Positions 6,830-16,235 of a DNA stretch of 64,000 nt are shown piece by piece. The notes below the pieces were generated by a model that worked only from the letters and a program-made list of their open reading frames with translations, was not told where the DNA came from and did no database searches. Numbering within the stretch: position 1 is the stretch's first letter; each line of letters opens with the position of its first letter. Made by a program: the position numbers and the translations under genes. This DNA is from Microbacterium sp. SZ1 (GTDB lineage Bacteria > Actinomycetota > Actinomycetes > Actinomycetales > Microbacteriaceae), in NCBI RefSeq assembly GCF_002362255.1, contig NZ_LPVV01000002.1, positions 116,866 through 180,865 on the forward strand, read 5' to 3'.

Positions 6830-9181
6830 TCAGCCGAAGGCCTCGTCCGCCGGTCGTGGTTCGCGGTGCTGCGGCTGCCGTGGCCGCGGGCCGGGATCCG
6901 CGAGCGGTGGTGTCATCGCCGTGACACCGTCCCCTCCGACGACGATCTCCTTCCCGAAGTGCCTGATGGTCACCGGCGTGCTGCCGCTGTAGCGGTAGGT
7001 CGACTCGGTCGGCGAGACCTCGACGCGCAGGGTGTCGCCATGAATGCGCACGCCGAAGGCGAGGCGGGTCATCGGCTGCGGCAGACGTGGGGCGAATCGG
7101 AACCCCTCGGCGGTCTCACGCATGCCGCCGAAACCGGCGACGATCGCCGTCCACACCCCGGCGAGCGCGGCAATGTGCAGGCCCTCCTCGGTGTTCCCGT
7201 GCACGTCGTCGAGGTCGATCGTCGCGACCTCGGCGAGATAGTCGTAGGCGAGGTCGAGGTGTCCGACCTCGGCCGCGATGACCGCCTGCGCGGAGGCGGA
7301 CAGAGACGAGTCCCGCACGGTCAGCGCCTCGTAGTACGCGAATGCCCGAGCCTTCTGCTCCGGCGTGAACGCTTCATGCGCGAAGTGCAGCGCCAGCACC
7401 AGATCGGCCTGCTTCAGCACCTGCTTGCGATACAGGTCGAAGTAGGGGAAGTGGTCGTGCAGGAGGTATTGGTCGGAGCCGGTCGACTCGAAATCCCAGC
7501 GCTCGAGGTCGGTGTACCCGGCGGATTGCGGATGCACACCGCGCACCTCGTCGAAGGGGATGTGCATCGCGGATGCCGCAGCATCCCACTCCTCCGCTTC
7601 GGCGGCTCGGATGCCGAGCTCACGACTCCTCTCGGGGTAGCGGCGCGCGGCCGCGGCGGCTCCCCGGAGATTCAGCTGCGCCATGAGGTTCGTGAAGACG
7701 TTGTCGTTCGCGACGGCCGAATACTCGTCCGGGCCCGTCACGCCGTCGATGTGGAAACGACCCTCTGCGTCGCGATGCCCCAGCGACAGCCACAGCCGAG
7801 CCGTCTCGGCCAGGATCTCGAGCCCGTAGTCGCGCTCGAAGTCGTGGTCGCCGGTCGCGCGCACGTAGTGGAGCACCGCCGCGGCGATGTCGGCGTTGAT
7901 GTGGAAGGCCGCGGTGCTCGCGGGCCAGTACCCCGAGCTCTCCCTGCCGTCGATGGTGCGCCACGCGAACGCGGCGCCGTCGAGGTGCAGCTCCTTCGCC
8001 CGATCGCGCGCGTGATGGAGCGTCGAGTGTCGCCAGCGCAGCGCCTGCTCCGCAGCATCCGGAGCCGTCGCCGTGAGCACCGGGAGGACGAAGGCCTCGA
8101 AGTCCCAGAACGTGTGCCCCTCGTACCCGGAGCCGGTGAGTCCCTTGCCCGGGACGGAACGCAGCTCGGCGCGCGCCGCAGCCTGGAAGACCTGGAACAG
8201 CGCGAACCGTACGGCCTGCTGCAGTCGCGGCTCCCCCTCGACCTCGACGTCCGCGCAGCGCCAGTAGTCGTCGAGGACCTCGCGCTGACCGGCGAGGAGG
8301 CAGTCCCACCCGTCCGCTCGTGCCCGCGCCACCGCGACCTCCGCTCGGTCGCGCACCGTCGCGGCGGTCAGTGCGGACTCGAAATCGTGCCCCACGTACT
8401 TCACGATCTCCAGGTGCGCGCCCGGCTCCAGCCGGACGCGGATCGTGGTGCGCGCCAGGTCGCCGTCCGCTTCGGTCGAGACGCTCGGTTCCGACTCGAT
8501 GATCTCGTGATCCATCGCGACGCCGACGATCAGTCCGCTTCGGCGCGTGCGGTGGACCAGGGTCGCACGAGTGCCGACCACATCGGCTTCGACGGCGTCG
8601 AGCGGCTCGGTGAGCAGCTCCTGCACGCGCGGGTCGTCGTACTGTATCGGCAGCGGCTCGTTCGCCAGCAGTTCGGAGATCAGCGTGATGTCCGACGCAT
8701 GATCGACGGCCTCGACACGGTAGCGGACCGCGGCGATCGCCCGGTGACGGAGCGAGACGATCCTCGTCGCCTCGACGCGAACCCGCCGGCCGCCGGGGCT
8801 GGTCCAGTCGAAGCTGCGATGCAGGGTTCCCGCGCGCAGGTCGAGCCGCCGCTCGTGCGACGTCAGCGTGCCGGTCTCGACGTCGAAGGACTCGTCGTCG
8901 ACGACCAGCCGGATGATCTGCCCGTTCTGCACGTTGATCACGCTCTGCCCGACGTCCGGATAGCCGTAGCCGTCTTCGGCGTACGGCATCGGATGCTCCT
9001 CGAAGACGCCGTTGAGGTAGCTGCCCGCCACGCCGCGCGGATCGCCCTCGTCGAGGTTGCCGCGCCAGCCGAGGTGCCCGTTCGACAGCCCGAAGACGGA
9101 CTCCTCATGCGCCAGGCGATCCGATGTCACACCAGAGACACCGACGGTCCACGCATCGACGTCGAAGCGCGCCGTGGTCAC
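6830..9181 (-). CDS. Glycoside hydrolase family 65 protein (disaccharide phosphorylase type)
   Basis: A 783-aa cytoplasmic GH65 enzyme. The N-terminal beta-sandwich contains LSNGHLGWRGNLDEG (about 33-47). The catalytic (alpha/alpha)6 barrel has GYEGHTFWDFE (about 353-363) and VTGPDEYSA, whose Glu is the expected general acid. GH65 members phosphorolyse trehalose, maltose or kojibiose with inversion, or act as glycosyl transferases. The usual beta-phosphoglucomutase partner is not next to it. The GTG start overlaps the TGA of the upstream flavin oxidoreductase gene (GTGA, 9178-9181), so translation is probably coupled. Substrate is unresolved. Confidence 0.92.
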   Translation of the reverse strand: MTTARFDVDAWTVGVSGVTSDRLAHEESVFGLSNGHLGWRGNLDEGDPRGVAGSYLNGVFEEHPMPYAEDGYGYPDVGQSVINVQNGQIIRLVVDDESFDVETGTLTSHERRLDLRAGTLHRSFDWTSPGGRRVRVEATRIVSLRHRAIAAVRYRVEAVDHASDITLISELLANEPLPIQYDDPRVQELLTEPLDAVEADVVGTRATLVHRTRRSGLIVGVAMDHEIIESEPSVSTEADGDLARTTIRVRLEPGAHLEIVKYVGHDFESALTAATVRDRAEVAVARARADGWDCLLAGQREVLDDYWRCADVEVEGEPRLQQAVRFALFQVFQAAARAELRSVPGKGLTGSGYEGHTFWDFEAFVLPVLTATAPDAAEQALRWRHSTLHHARDRAKELHLDGAAFAWRTIDGRESSGYWPASTAAFHINADIAAAVLHYVRATGDHDFERDYGLEILAETARLWLSLGHRDAEGRFHIDGVTGPDEYSAVANDNVFTNLMAQLNLRGAAAAARRYPERSRELGIRAAEAEEWDAAASAMHIPFDEVRGVHPQSAGYTDLERWDFESTGSDQYLLHDHFPYFDLYRKQVLKQADLVLALHFAHEAFTPEQKARAFAYYEALTVRDSSLSASAQAVIAAEVGHLDLAYDYLAEVATIDLDDVHGNTEEGLHIAALAGVWTAIVAGFGGMRETAEGFRFAPRLPQPMTRLAFGVRIHGDTLRVEVSPTESTYRYSGSTPVTIRHFGKEIVVGGDGVTAMTPPLADPGPRPRQPQHREPRPADEAFG

Positions 9182-10137
9182 AGCACGCTCCTCAGACGGG
9201 GCAGCAGGTCGCTCTCGCAGCGCCGGAGGAAGTCGGCCTGATCCCGTCCGACGTGATGCAGGTAGATGTGGTCGTAGCCCTGCGCGACCTCGGCGATCCG
9301 CTCGGCGAGGTCGGCCGGATCAGCAGCGATGAGCACACCCTGCTCGAGGGCGTCGTCGGAGGGCACGATCGCGGCCTCGAAGTCCTCGGGATTCTCGACG
9401 TCCCACGTGCTCACACCCTGGGCCATCGTCTGAGACCACTGCTCGCGCGCGGTCGCGAGGGCCATCTCCCGAGTGGGCTCGAGGCTCAGGTGGATCTGCA
9501 GTCGGGCGGGCCCGCGGCCGCCGGCGTCGCGGAACCGCCGAAGCGCCTCGGCCGTCTGCTCCGCCTGGGAGCCGACGGTGATCATCCCGTCGGCCCAGTC
9601 CGCCACCCACGCTGCGGTCTCGGCGCTGACGGCGGCCCCCACCAACGGCACCGGCTGCTCGGGAAGCGTCCAGATCCTCGCGTCGTGGATGCGGATGAGC
9701 CCGTCCACGTCGACCCGCTGCCCGTCGAGCAGCGCGCGGATCGCGTCGACGCTCTGCCGCAGTCGCTGCTGGCGCACCGGCTTCTCCGGCCACCGATCGC
9801 CCGTGACGTGCTCGTTCAGGTTCTCGCCGCTGCCGAGCGCGACCCAGAACCTCTCCGGGAACATCTGCGCCAGCGTGCCGATCGCCTGCGCGATCACCAC
9901 CGGGTGATACCGCTGGCCTGGTGCGTTCACGAGGCCGAACGGGATGCCGGTCTGCGCCATCGCGGCCCCCAGCCAGCTCCAGGCGAAGCCCGACTGCCCC
10001 TGCGCAGTCGTCCACGGGGCGAGGTGGTCGGAGCACATCACCTCGTCGAAGCCCACCAGCTCCGCGAGGCGAACCGCCGAGAGCAGCTCCCGGGGCGTGT
10101 GCTGCTCATGCGATGCGTGGTAGCCGATCGTGACCAT
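9178..10137 (-). CDS. LLM-class flavin-dependent oxidoreductase
   Basis: A 319-aa luciferase-like monooxygenase-fold protein, similar to the actinobacterial 'non-F420 flavinoid oxidoreductase' group. It opens with the MVTIGYHASHEQ strand and has the family features of a TIM barrel, including SDHLAPW near residue 43 and the flavin-site region ALGSGENLNEH near 100. I chose ATG 10137 over an upstream in-frame ATG because GGAGGAGCC lies just before it and homology begins there. It is translationally coupled to the downstream GH65 gene by a GTGA overlap, an odd pairing with no obvious biochemical logic. Confidence 0.88.
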   Translation of the reverse strand: MVTIGYHASHEQHTPRELLSAVRLAELVGFDEVMCSDHLAPWTTAQGQSGFAWSWLGAAMAQTGIPFGLVNAPGQRYHPVVIAQAIGTLAQMFPERFWVALGSGENLNEHVTGDRWPEKPVRQQRLRQSVDAIRALLDGQRVDVDGLIRIHDARIWTLPEQPVPLVGAAVSAETAAWVADWADGMITVGSQAEQTAEALRRFRDAGGRGPARLQIHLSLEPTREMALATAREQWSQTMAQGVSTWDVENPEDFEAAIVPSDDALEQGVLIAADPADLAERIAEVAQGYDHIYLHHVGRDQADFLRRCESDLLPRLRSVL

Positions 10138-10256
10138 CTGGGCTCCTCCCCGCGGCGGAACCGTCGGTCCGCCGTCGCGTCGTCCGTGTGGCGACGACGC
10201 TATCGGGTCGCGATCACCCGACACAGCGGGTTGCCTTCGCGCTGCCCGAGCGGGTA

Positions 10257-10316
10257 TCAGACCTGGCTCACCCCGCCGTCGACGGAGAGAGTCGCGCCGA
10301 CGACATCAGCGGCCGG
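10257..10316 (-). pseudogene. C-terminal scar of a lost SDR gene
   Basis: The minus strand just after the zinc-type dehydrogenase stop reads PAADVVGATLSVDGGVSQV then TGA. This is the signature C-terminus of classical short-chain dehydrogenases (VDGG). Only about 20 codons remain, with no start. The remaining sequence up to 10138 holds nothing I recognise. It suggests deletion of an SDR gene between the two oxidoreductases. Confidence 0.6.
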
Positions 10317-10319
10317 TCG

Positions 10320-11240
10320 TCACGCCCGTTCGACGCGGAAGACGACCCGGCCGCCCGACCGGGGTCCTCCCGCGGCGACCCAGTCGCCGAGCTCGGTCCA
10401 CTGCCTGATGTCGAGCGGGCCGACGTCGAGGTCTCGGTCCGCTGCGAGGTACGTCATGTCCGGCACCAGATCCGGTTCGGCGCCCAGGAAGAAGCTGGTG
10501 ACCGAGCGGTTCGCCGTGCTCGGGTCGGCGACGAACGCACCGTAGGGGAACACCTCGTCGGCTCCGGCCGAGTGGCCCAATGCGATCACCGTGCCCCCGG
10601 CGTCGAGAAGACGATACGCCGCGACCAGCTGCTCGCCGCCGACCAGATCGAGGGCACCGTGGACGCGACCCCGGACGGACTCCACGCTTCGATGCGTCTC
10701 GCTCGCTCCGAGGCGACGCAGGTCAGCGTGCCGACCAGCATCCCTCGCCACGGCGATGACGTACGCGCCGGAGCGGGAGGCGAGCTGCACGGCGACGCGT
10801 CCGACCGCGCCGGTTGCGCCGACGATCAGGACCCGTCGCCCGAGGACCGAGCCGAGCCGCCGCACCCCGCGCAACGCGCTCGTCGCCGGCACGGGGAGGG
10901 TCGCGAGATGCTCCGCTGAGATCGCTGACGTCGCACGAGCCGTCATGGAATGCGGCACGGCCCTGCATTCGGCCCAGCCCGCCGCATCCAGGCTGAGGAA
11001 GATGACGCGCTCCCCCGCTCGCGGTCCCTCGCCGTCAGCGGCCGGAGAGATCACGACCCCGCTCCCGTCCCAGCCCGGGACGGCACCGCCGGGCAGCTCG
11101 CGGAGACCGGCGAGGTCGCCGGGGTTCGGGGCGAAGGCGTCGACGCGCACGACGAGCTCGTCGTGCCTGGGGACGGGGTCAGGCACCTCCGTGAGCGTCA
11201 GTCCGCCGAGAGCACCCGAGTCCTTCGTCCACGCGAGCAT
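10320..11240 (-). CDS. Zinc-binding/quinone oxidoreductase-type alcohol dehydrogenase
   Basis: A 306-aa medium-chain dehydrogenase/reductase. An N-terminal GroES-like domain (EVPDPVPRHDELVVRVDAF, then GWDGSG in place of a zinc site) is followed by a Rossmann domain with VGATGAVGRVAVQLA around residues 140-154. No structural or catalytic zinc cysteines are evident, so it is closer to NADPH:quinone reductases. The start at 11240 is favoured by an AGGAA a few bases upstream; the longer in-frame extension looks noncoding. The stop is followed immediately by the SDR scar. Confidence 0.85.
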   Translation of the reverse strand: MLAWTKDSGALGGLTLTEVPDPVPRHDELVVRVDAFAPNPGDLAGLRELPGGAVPGWDGSGVVISPAADGEGPRAGERVIFLSLDAAGWAECRAVPHSMTARATSAISAEHLATLPVPATSALRGVRRLGSVLGRRVLIVGATGAVGRVAVQLASRSGAYVIAVARDAGRHADLRRLGASETHRSVESVRGRVHGALDLVGGEQLVAAYRLLDAGGTVIALGHSAGADEVFPYGAFVADPSTANRSVTSFFLGAEPDLVPDMTYLAADRDLDVGPLDIRQWTELGDWVAAGGPRSGGRVVFRVERA

Positions 11241-11357
11241 GCACCGTTCCTTCCCGTCCTGTGTACCCGGAACGGGAGCCGGCACGACGGCATTCCCCCG
11301 ACCGAGTCCGGCGGCTCCGATCGCACCCACTGCACAGCACCGCGCCCCGGACACGAC

Positions 11358-11391
11358 TGTGCGGTGCACGCGTCACCGCGTGCACCGCACA
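11358..11391. terminator. Perfect 15-bp hairpin
   Basis: TGTGCGGTGCACGCG (11358-11372), loop TCAC, and its exact complement (11377-11391). It lies 11 bp past the stop of the anchor remnant on the minus strand and upstream of the dehydrogenase promoter. It is probably a terminator for the minus-strand transcript, though without a T-run. Confidence 0.6.
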
Positions 11392-11402
11392 TTGTCAGGG
11401 CG

Positions 11403-11603
11403 TCAGCCGATCAGCTGATCGGCATCCTCCGTCGTGCGCCTCCGACGGATCAGGAGCAGAGCCCCAGCGCTGGCGAGCAGCACCAGTGCGGCGACCACGA
11501 CCCACGCCGCGACCTCGCCACCGGTGACGGCGAGTCTTGCAGAACAGGACAGGCGCCCTCGACCCGTTCGCGTGGCGAGCGCCCCATCGAACCCGAGAGT
11601 CAC
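11403..11603 (-). pseudogene. Remnant of a sortase-anchored surface protein (LAVTG)
   Basis: The frame ends with LAVTG (11534-11520), a hydrophobic segment of about 21 residues, then RRRR and a short tail. This is exactly a C-terminal cell-wall sorting signal. Only about 22 residues precede it, they are derived from the 3' end of the tetR gene, and no signal peptide exists. The ectodomain has therefore been lost, probably by a deletion that joined the anchor to the tetR gene. It is followed by a strong hairpin, the presumed original terminator. Confidence 0.65.
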
Positions 11604-12139
11604 TCGGGTCGGATGCCGCCGAGGAGGACGTCGAGGAAGAGGCGCCGGTCATCGTGGTCGCCGAGGCGGACGGCATGCTCGACACCGCAGATGAGGTGCT
11701 CGAGCTGGACGATCGAAAGATCCTCACGCACCAGCCGCTCGCGGCGAGCACGATCCAGGACGCCCTCGAACGACTCGAAGATCTCCCTCTTGAGCGCCCG
11801 CACGTCGTCTTCCTCGTCGTCAGGCGAGAGGAGGACGGCCTGCAGTCCGCCGTCCTCCAGCTGCAGGGCGAGCGCGTTCTCCAGGAAGGTCGCGAGTGCC
11901 GCACGGGTGTCGGTCTGCGCGGATGCTGTGCGCGCGATCTCGACCATGCGCTGCAGTGTCTCGACGGAGAGCGCCTCGACGAGCGCGTGCACGGTCGGGA
12001 AGTGGCGGTAGACGGTGCCGACGCCGAGTCCGGCGTCACGGGCGACGGCGTTCAGGCTGAGAGAGCTGCGGGAGTGGGTGCGGGCGACATCGAGGATCCG
12101 TTGGCGGCTGCGCACCGCATCCGCCCGCGCCTGTCGCAT
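11600..12139 (-). CDS. TetR/AcrR family transcriptional regulator
   Basis: A 179-aa repressor. The N-terminal helix-turn-helix spans about residues 10-50 (NAVARDAGLGVGTVYRHFPTV); the C-terminal helical part would bind ligand. It is transcribed away from the SDR at 12230, and the intergenic region holds a perfect 13-bp inverted repeat, so it very probably represses that gene and itself. Its 3' end abuts the sorting-signal remnant. The ligand is unknown. Confidence 0.92.
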   Translation of the reverse strand: MRQARADAVRSRQRILDVARTHSRSSLSLNAVARDAGLGVGTVYRHFPTVHALVEALSVETLQRMVEIARTASAQTDTRAALATFLENALALQLEDGGLQAVLLSPDDEEDDVRALKREIFESFEGVLDRARRERLVREDLSIVQLEHLICGVEHAVRLGDHDDRRLFLDVLLGGIRPE

Positions 12140-12153
12140 GTCCGAAGTCTATC

Positions 12154-12184
12154 AGCACAAGCGGATAGCGAATCCGCTTGTGCT
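12154..12184. promoter_or_regulatory. Palindromic TetR operator
   Basis: AGCACAAGCGGAT (12154-12166) and ATCCGCTTGTGCT (12172-12184) are perfect inverted repeats with a 5-bp spacer, between the divergent tetR and SDR genes. A weaker second copy, GCGGAT-N5-ATCCG, follows around 12193-12208. This is the expected layout for autoregulated control of both promoters. Confidence 0.85.
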
Positions 12185-12229
12185 ACGGTGAAGCGGATAA
12201 CTCATCCGTTTTCCTACGAAAGACCACTC

Positions 12230-13177
12230 ATGACCTGGAATCCTGCTCAGCTCCCCGACCAGACCGGACGCACGTTCGTCGTCACGGGCGCCACGGCCGG
12301 CATCGGCTACTTCTCCGCCGAGCAGCTCGCCGGAGCCGGTGCCGACGTCGTGCTCGCCTCGCGCTCCGCCTCCAAGCTGGAGCGCGCCGAGGCGTCGATC
12401 CGGGAACAGGTCCCCTGCGCATCCGTGCGGAGCGTCGTCGTCGACCTCGCCTCTCTCGAATCGATCGACCGCGCGGCCGAGACCCTGCGCGCTCTACCCC
12501 GCCTCGACGGACTGCTGCTCAACGGCGGTGCCATGACTCTGACGAAGGCCCGCGGCGCGACGACCCGCGACGGGCTCCCGCTGCTGCTCGGCACTCACGT
12601 CGTGTCCACCGTACGGCTGCTCGCCGGCATCCTGCCCGCGCTCGTCTCGTCGGCCGAAGCGCACTCCGCCGACGGCCGCATCGTGCACACGTCCACGGGG
12701 TTCGTCAGCCGCTTCCCGGCCGACGTGTCCGACGTCGCCCGCGTCCCGCGACTGGCACTCAGCGCGTACACGAAGGCGAAGACCGTCACCGAGGTCTTCG
12801 CCTTCGAACTCGATCGACGGCTGCGGGCCAACGGGACGCCCGTCGCGTCGCTCGTCGCCCGCCCTGGCGTCGGCGTCGACGCGAAGACGCCGGAGCGCGC
12901 CGGCATCCGCGATGCCACGACGCCGTACCAACGCAATCCCTACACGCCGTGGGCGCAGGGCAAGGACACAGCCGCGTGGTCCTCGGTCCGAGCGCTCACC
13001 GATCCGCAGGCCGAGGGCGGCGAGTATTACTCGCCCACCGGTGCGTTGCGGGGGCAGCCGACCCGCATCACGCCCCTCGCCCGCACGCACGACCCCGACC
13101 GGGAGACCGCGGCATCGGTGTGGGCGCAGCTGGAAGACCTCGCTGGCGTGGAGATCCCGGTGCCCGCGCTGCGGTGA
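12230..13177 (+). CDS. SDR family NAD(P)-dependent oxidoreductase
   Basis: A 315-aa short-chain dehydrogenase resembling retinol dehydrogenase/protochlorophyllide reductase-like SDRs. The cofactor motif TGATAGIGYFSAEQLA lies at residues 22-37. It has NGG in the structural position (LLLNGGAM), Ser in VHTSTGF and YTKAK as the catalytic Tyr-X3-Lys. The C-terminus carries a YYSPTG element typical of this subfamily. I chose ATG 12230 because homology starts with MTWNPAQLPDQTGR; the upstream frame crosses the operator. Divergent from tetR and probably derepressed by its ligand. Confidence 0.9.
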   Translation: MTWNPAQLPDQTGRTFVVTGATAGIGYFSAEQLAGAGADVVLASRSASKLERAEASIREQVPCASVRSVVVDLASLESIDRAAETLRALPRLDGLLLNGGAMTLTKARGATTRDGLPLLLGTHVVSTVRLLAGILPALVSSAEAHSADGRIVHTSTGFVSRFPADVSDVARVPRLALSAYTKAKTVTEVFAFELDRRLRANGTPVASLVARPGVGVDAKTPERAGIRDATTPYQRNPYTPWAQGKDTAAWSSVRALTDPQAEGGEYYSPTGALRGQPTRITPLARTHDPDRETAASVWAQLEDLAGVEIPVPALR

Positions 13178-13213
13178 TCGGCGCCGGGACTCGCCAGTCC
13201 GTGCCGGTACGAC

Positions 13214-14587
<1,374 letters not shown>

Positions 14588-15126
14588 ACGGCTCCCTTCG
14601 CTGCGACTGTCCCCCGGCGCACATCGCGACTCGCGGCACGCTCTGATTCCGGTCGGAAGACGGTCTGCGCAGCAAACCATGGGCTTCCGACATCGGGTCG
14701 CTGGACCACGCTACGAGGGGGTGTTTTCGGTCGCAACACGGCCTGTGGATAACCTTGTGGAGAGCGTGCGGAGAAGTCCGGAGTGTCTGTGCAGAACGGG
14801 TGTGGATAACCCGGTGGAGTACTGGTCGTAGAAGTTTTCTTTTCCCGGCTGAACTGGTTTTTACCGTTTCCCCACCTTGTGGATGAGAAAGTGCTTCAAG
14901 TGCACATTGAAGGTTCTTCGATTCACTGCCGCCATGTGTAGAACCTGGGGAAAGTCAAGCGGAGATTTCACCGGGCGCGTCGGCCCTCGCGGCACCGCAG
15001 ATCGTGCGCGAACTGTCATCGATGCCGTAGCAGATCGGGCTAGACAGAGCAAAATACTGGGAGTATCGTCACCCCCACATTGAAGTGGGATTCAGCAACG
15101 ATCGTCTTTCGGGGAGGGAAGCCGAC
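14588..15126. other. Relatively AT-rich dnaB upstream region with DnaA-box-like sites
   Basis: This 539-bp gap between the divergent dnaB and surface-protein genes is relatively AT-rich for this genome. It contains TGTGGATAA at 14744-14752 and 14801-14809 (exact reverse complements of TTATCCACA) and TGTGGATGA at 14879-14887, plus AT-rich runs around 14830-14870 and an inverted repeat CTTCAA-N7-TTGAAG near 14895. No coding frame is credible. It must hold the promoters of both flanking genes. Confidence 0.6.
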
Positions 15127-16128
15127 GTGAACGCTCAAGCGACCCGACGTGGCGTACCCGCCGCCGTCCTCTGGGGTGGCGTGGGCGCTGTCGCGTGGGC
15201 CGCGATCACGATCCTCACGGGTGGCTCCTCCGCTCACGCCGACGAGCAGTCCGATGCTCCCCTTCTCGACAGCGTCTCCTCGCTCGTGAGCCAGACCGTC
15301 TCCACCGTCGGCAACACCGTGACCGCGGTCACGCAGCCCGTGGTCACCCAGGTCGTCGCTCCCGTCGTCACCCAGGTCGTTGCTCCGGCCGTCGAGCACG
15401 TGGCAGCGCCCGTGCAGCAGGCAGCCCCCGCCGTGGTCGAGACCGTGACCGAGACCGTCGCAGCCGTCCCCGTCGTCGGACCGGCGACCGCGCCCGTCGT
15501 CGAGACCGTCACCGACACGGCGCAGGCCGCCGTGGCTCCGGTCACCGACCTGCTGCAGGAGGCTCCGGTCTCGCAGATCGTCCGCCCGGTTCAGGATGCC
15601 GTGTCGGCTCTGCCGATCGTCGGCAAGCTCGTCGATGGCCTGGGCGTGAACACCCTCGTGGACGACGTCGTCGGGGTCGTGGACGAGACCACCGCCGTCG
15701 TCGGCGGGGTCGTCGAGAACACCCTTCCGCCGGTGCTCGTCGCCCTTGACCCGACCCCGGGGATCGCCGCGGATCGCCCTGATTCCGCGGCATCCGCCGT
15801 GTCGAGCTCGCAGGCGCGGGGTACCCGTGCGCCCGCATCGGCAGTGGGCGAGATAGCCGCTGTCCCGGCACTCGAGCCGGTAGCCGTCCCCGCCGCCCCG
15901 GCCACGAGTGTGCCCGCGACCGGCGAGGAGAACGCCCCGTCTCCCTCGCACGGCGGTTCTCCCGCCATCCCTGCGTCCGCCGGTTCCGGTGGCTCCTCCG
16001 GTCTCTCCCACGCGCGTCTCAGCGACGTGGGTCCTTTCGCGCTCCGTGCCGTGGAGCGCACCCCCGGTGCACCCGACGACGTCCTGCCGACGTCGCTGGT
16101 CGCCGACACCGACGTCTCCCCTGACTGA
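15127..16128 (+). CDS. Secreted Ala/Val-rich repetitive protein
   Basis: A 333-aa exported protein of unknown function. The signal peptide ends near SSAHA-DE (about residue 38). The mature part from about 55 to 200 is a low-complexity run of Val/Thr/Pro-rich amphipathic units (for example VVTQVVAPVVTQVVAP), then a disordered Pro/Ala/Ser tail. There is no sortase motif or C-terminal membrane segment. The GTG start follows GGGGAGGGA at good spacing. It sits directly before the chaplin-like surface protein and may be cotranscribed with it, suggesting a joint role in the cell envelope. I cannot name a family. Confidence 0.75.
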   Translation: MNAQATRRGVPAAVLWGGVGAVAWAAITILTGGSSAHADEQSDAPLLDSVSSLVSQTVSTVGNTVTAVTQPVVTQVVAPVVTQVVAPAVEHVAAPVQQAAPAVVETVTETVAAVPVVGPATAPVVETVTDTAQAAVAPVTDLLQEAPVSQIVRPVQDAVSALPIVGKLVDGLGVNTLVDDVVGVVDETTAVVGGVVENTLPPVLVALDPTPGIAADRPDSAASAVSSSQARGTRAPASAVGEIAAVPALEPVAVPAAPATSVPATGEENAPSPSHGGSPAIPASAGSGGSSGLSHARLSDVGPFALRAVERTPGAPDDVLPTSLVADTDVSPD

Positions 16129-16235
16129 CGGGTCGTCCGGTCGCTCCTCGTGAGCGACAGATGCCGTGCTGCGCGCGCACTCACCCCGCGCGCACCCACA
16201 TCAGACGACTCGATTCCAGTCAGGAGAAGGACATC

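Noticed and set aside
6866..9241. 791-aa plus-strand frame opposite GH65
   Set aside because: Arg/Val/Asp-rich composition typical of antisense frames in high-GC DNA; the minus strand has clear GH65 motifs.
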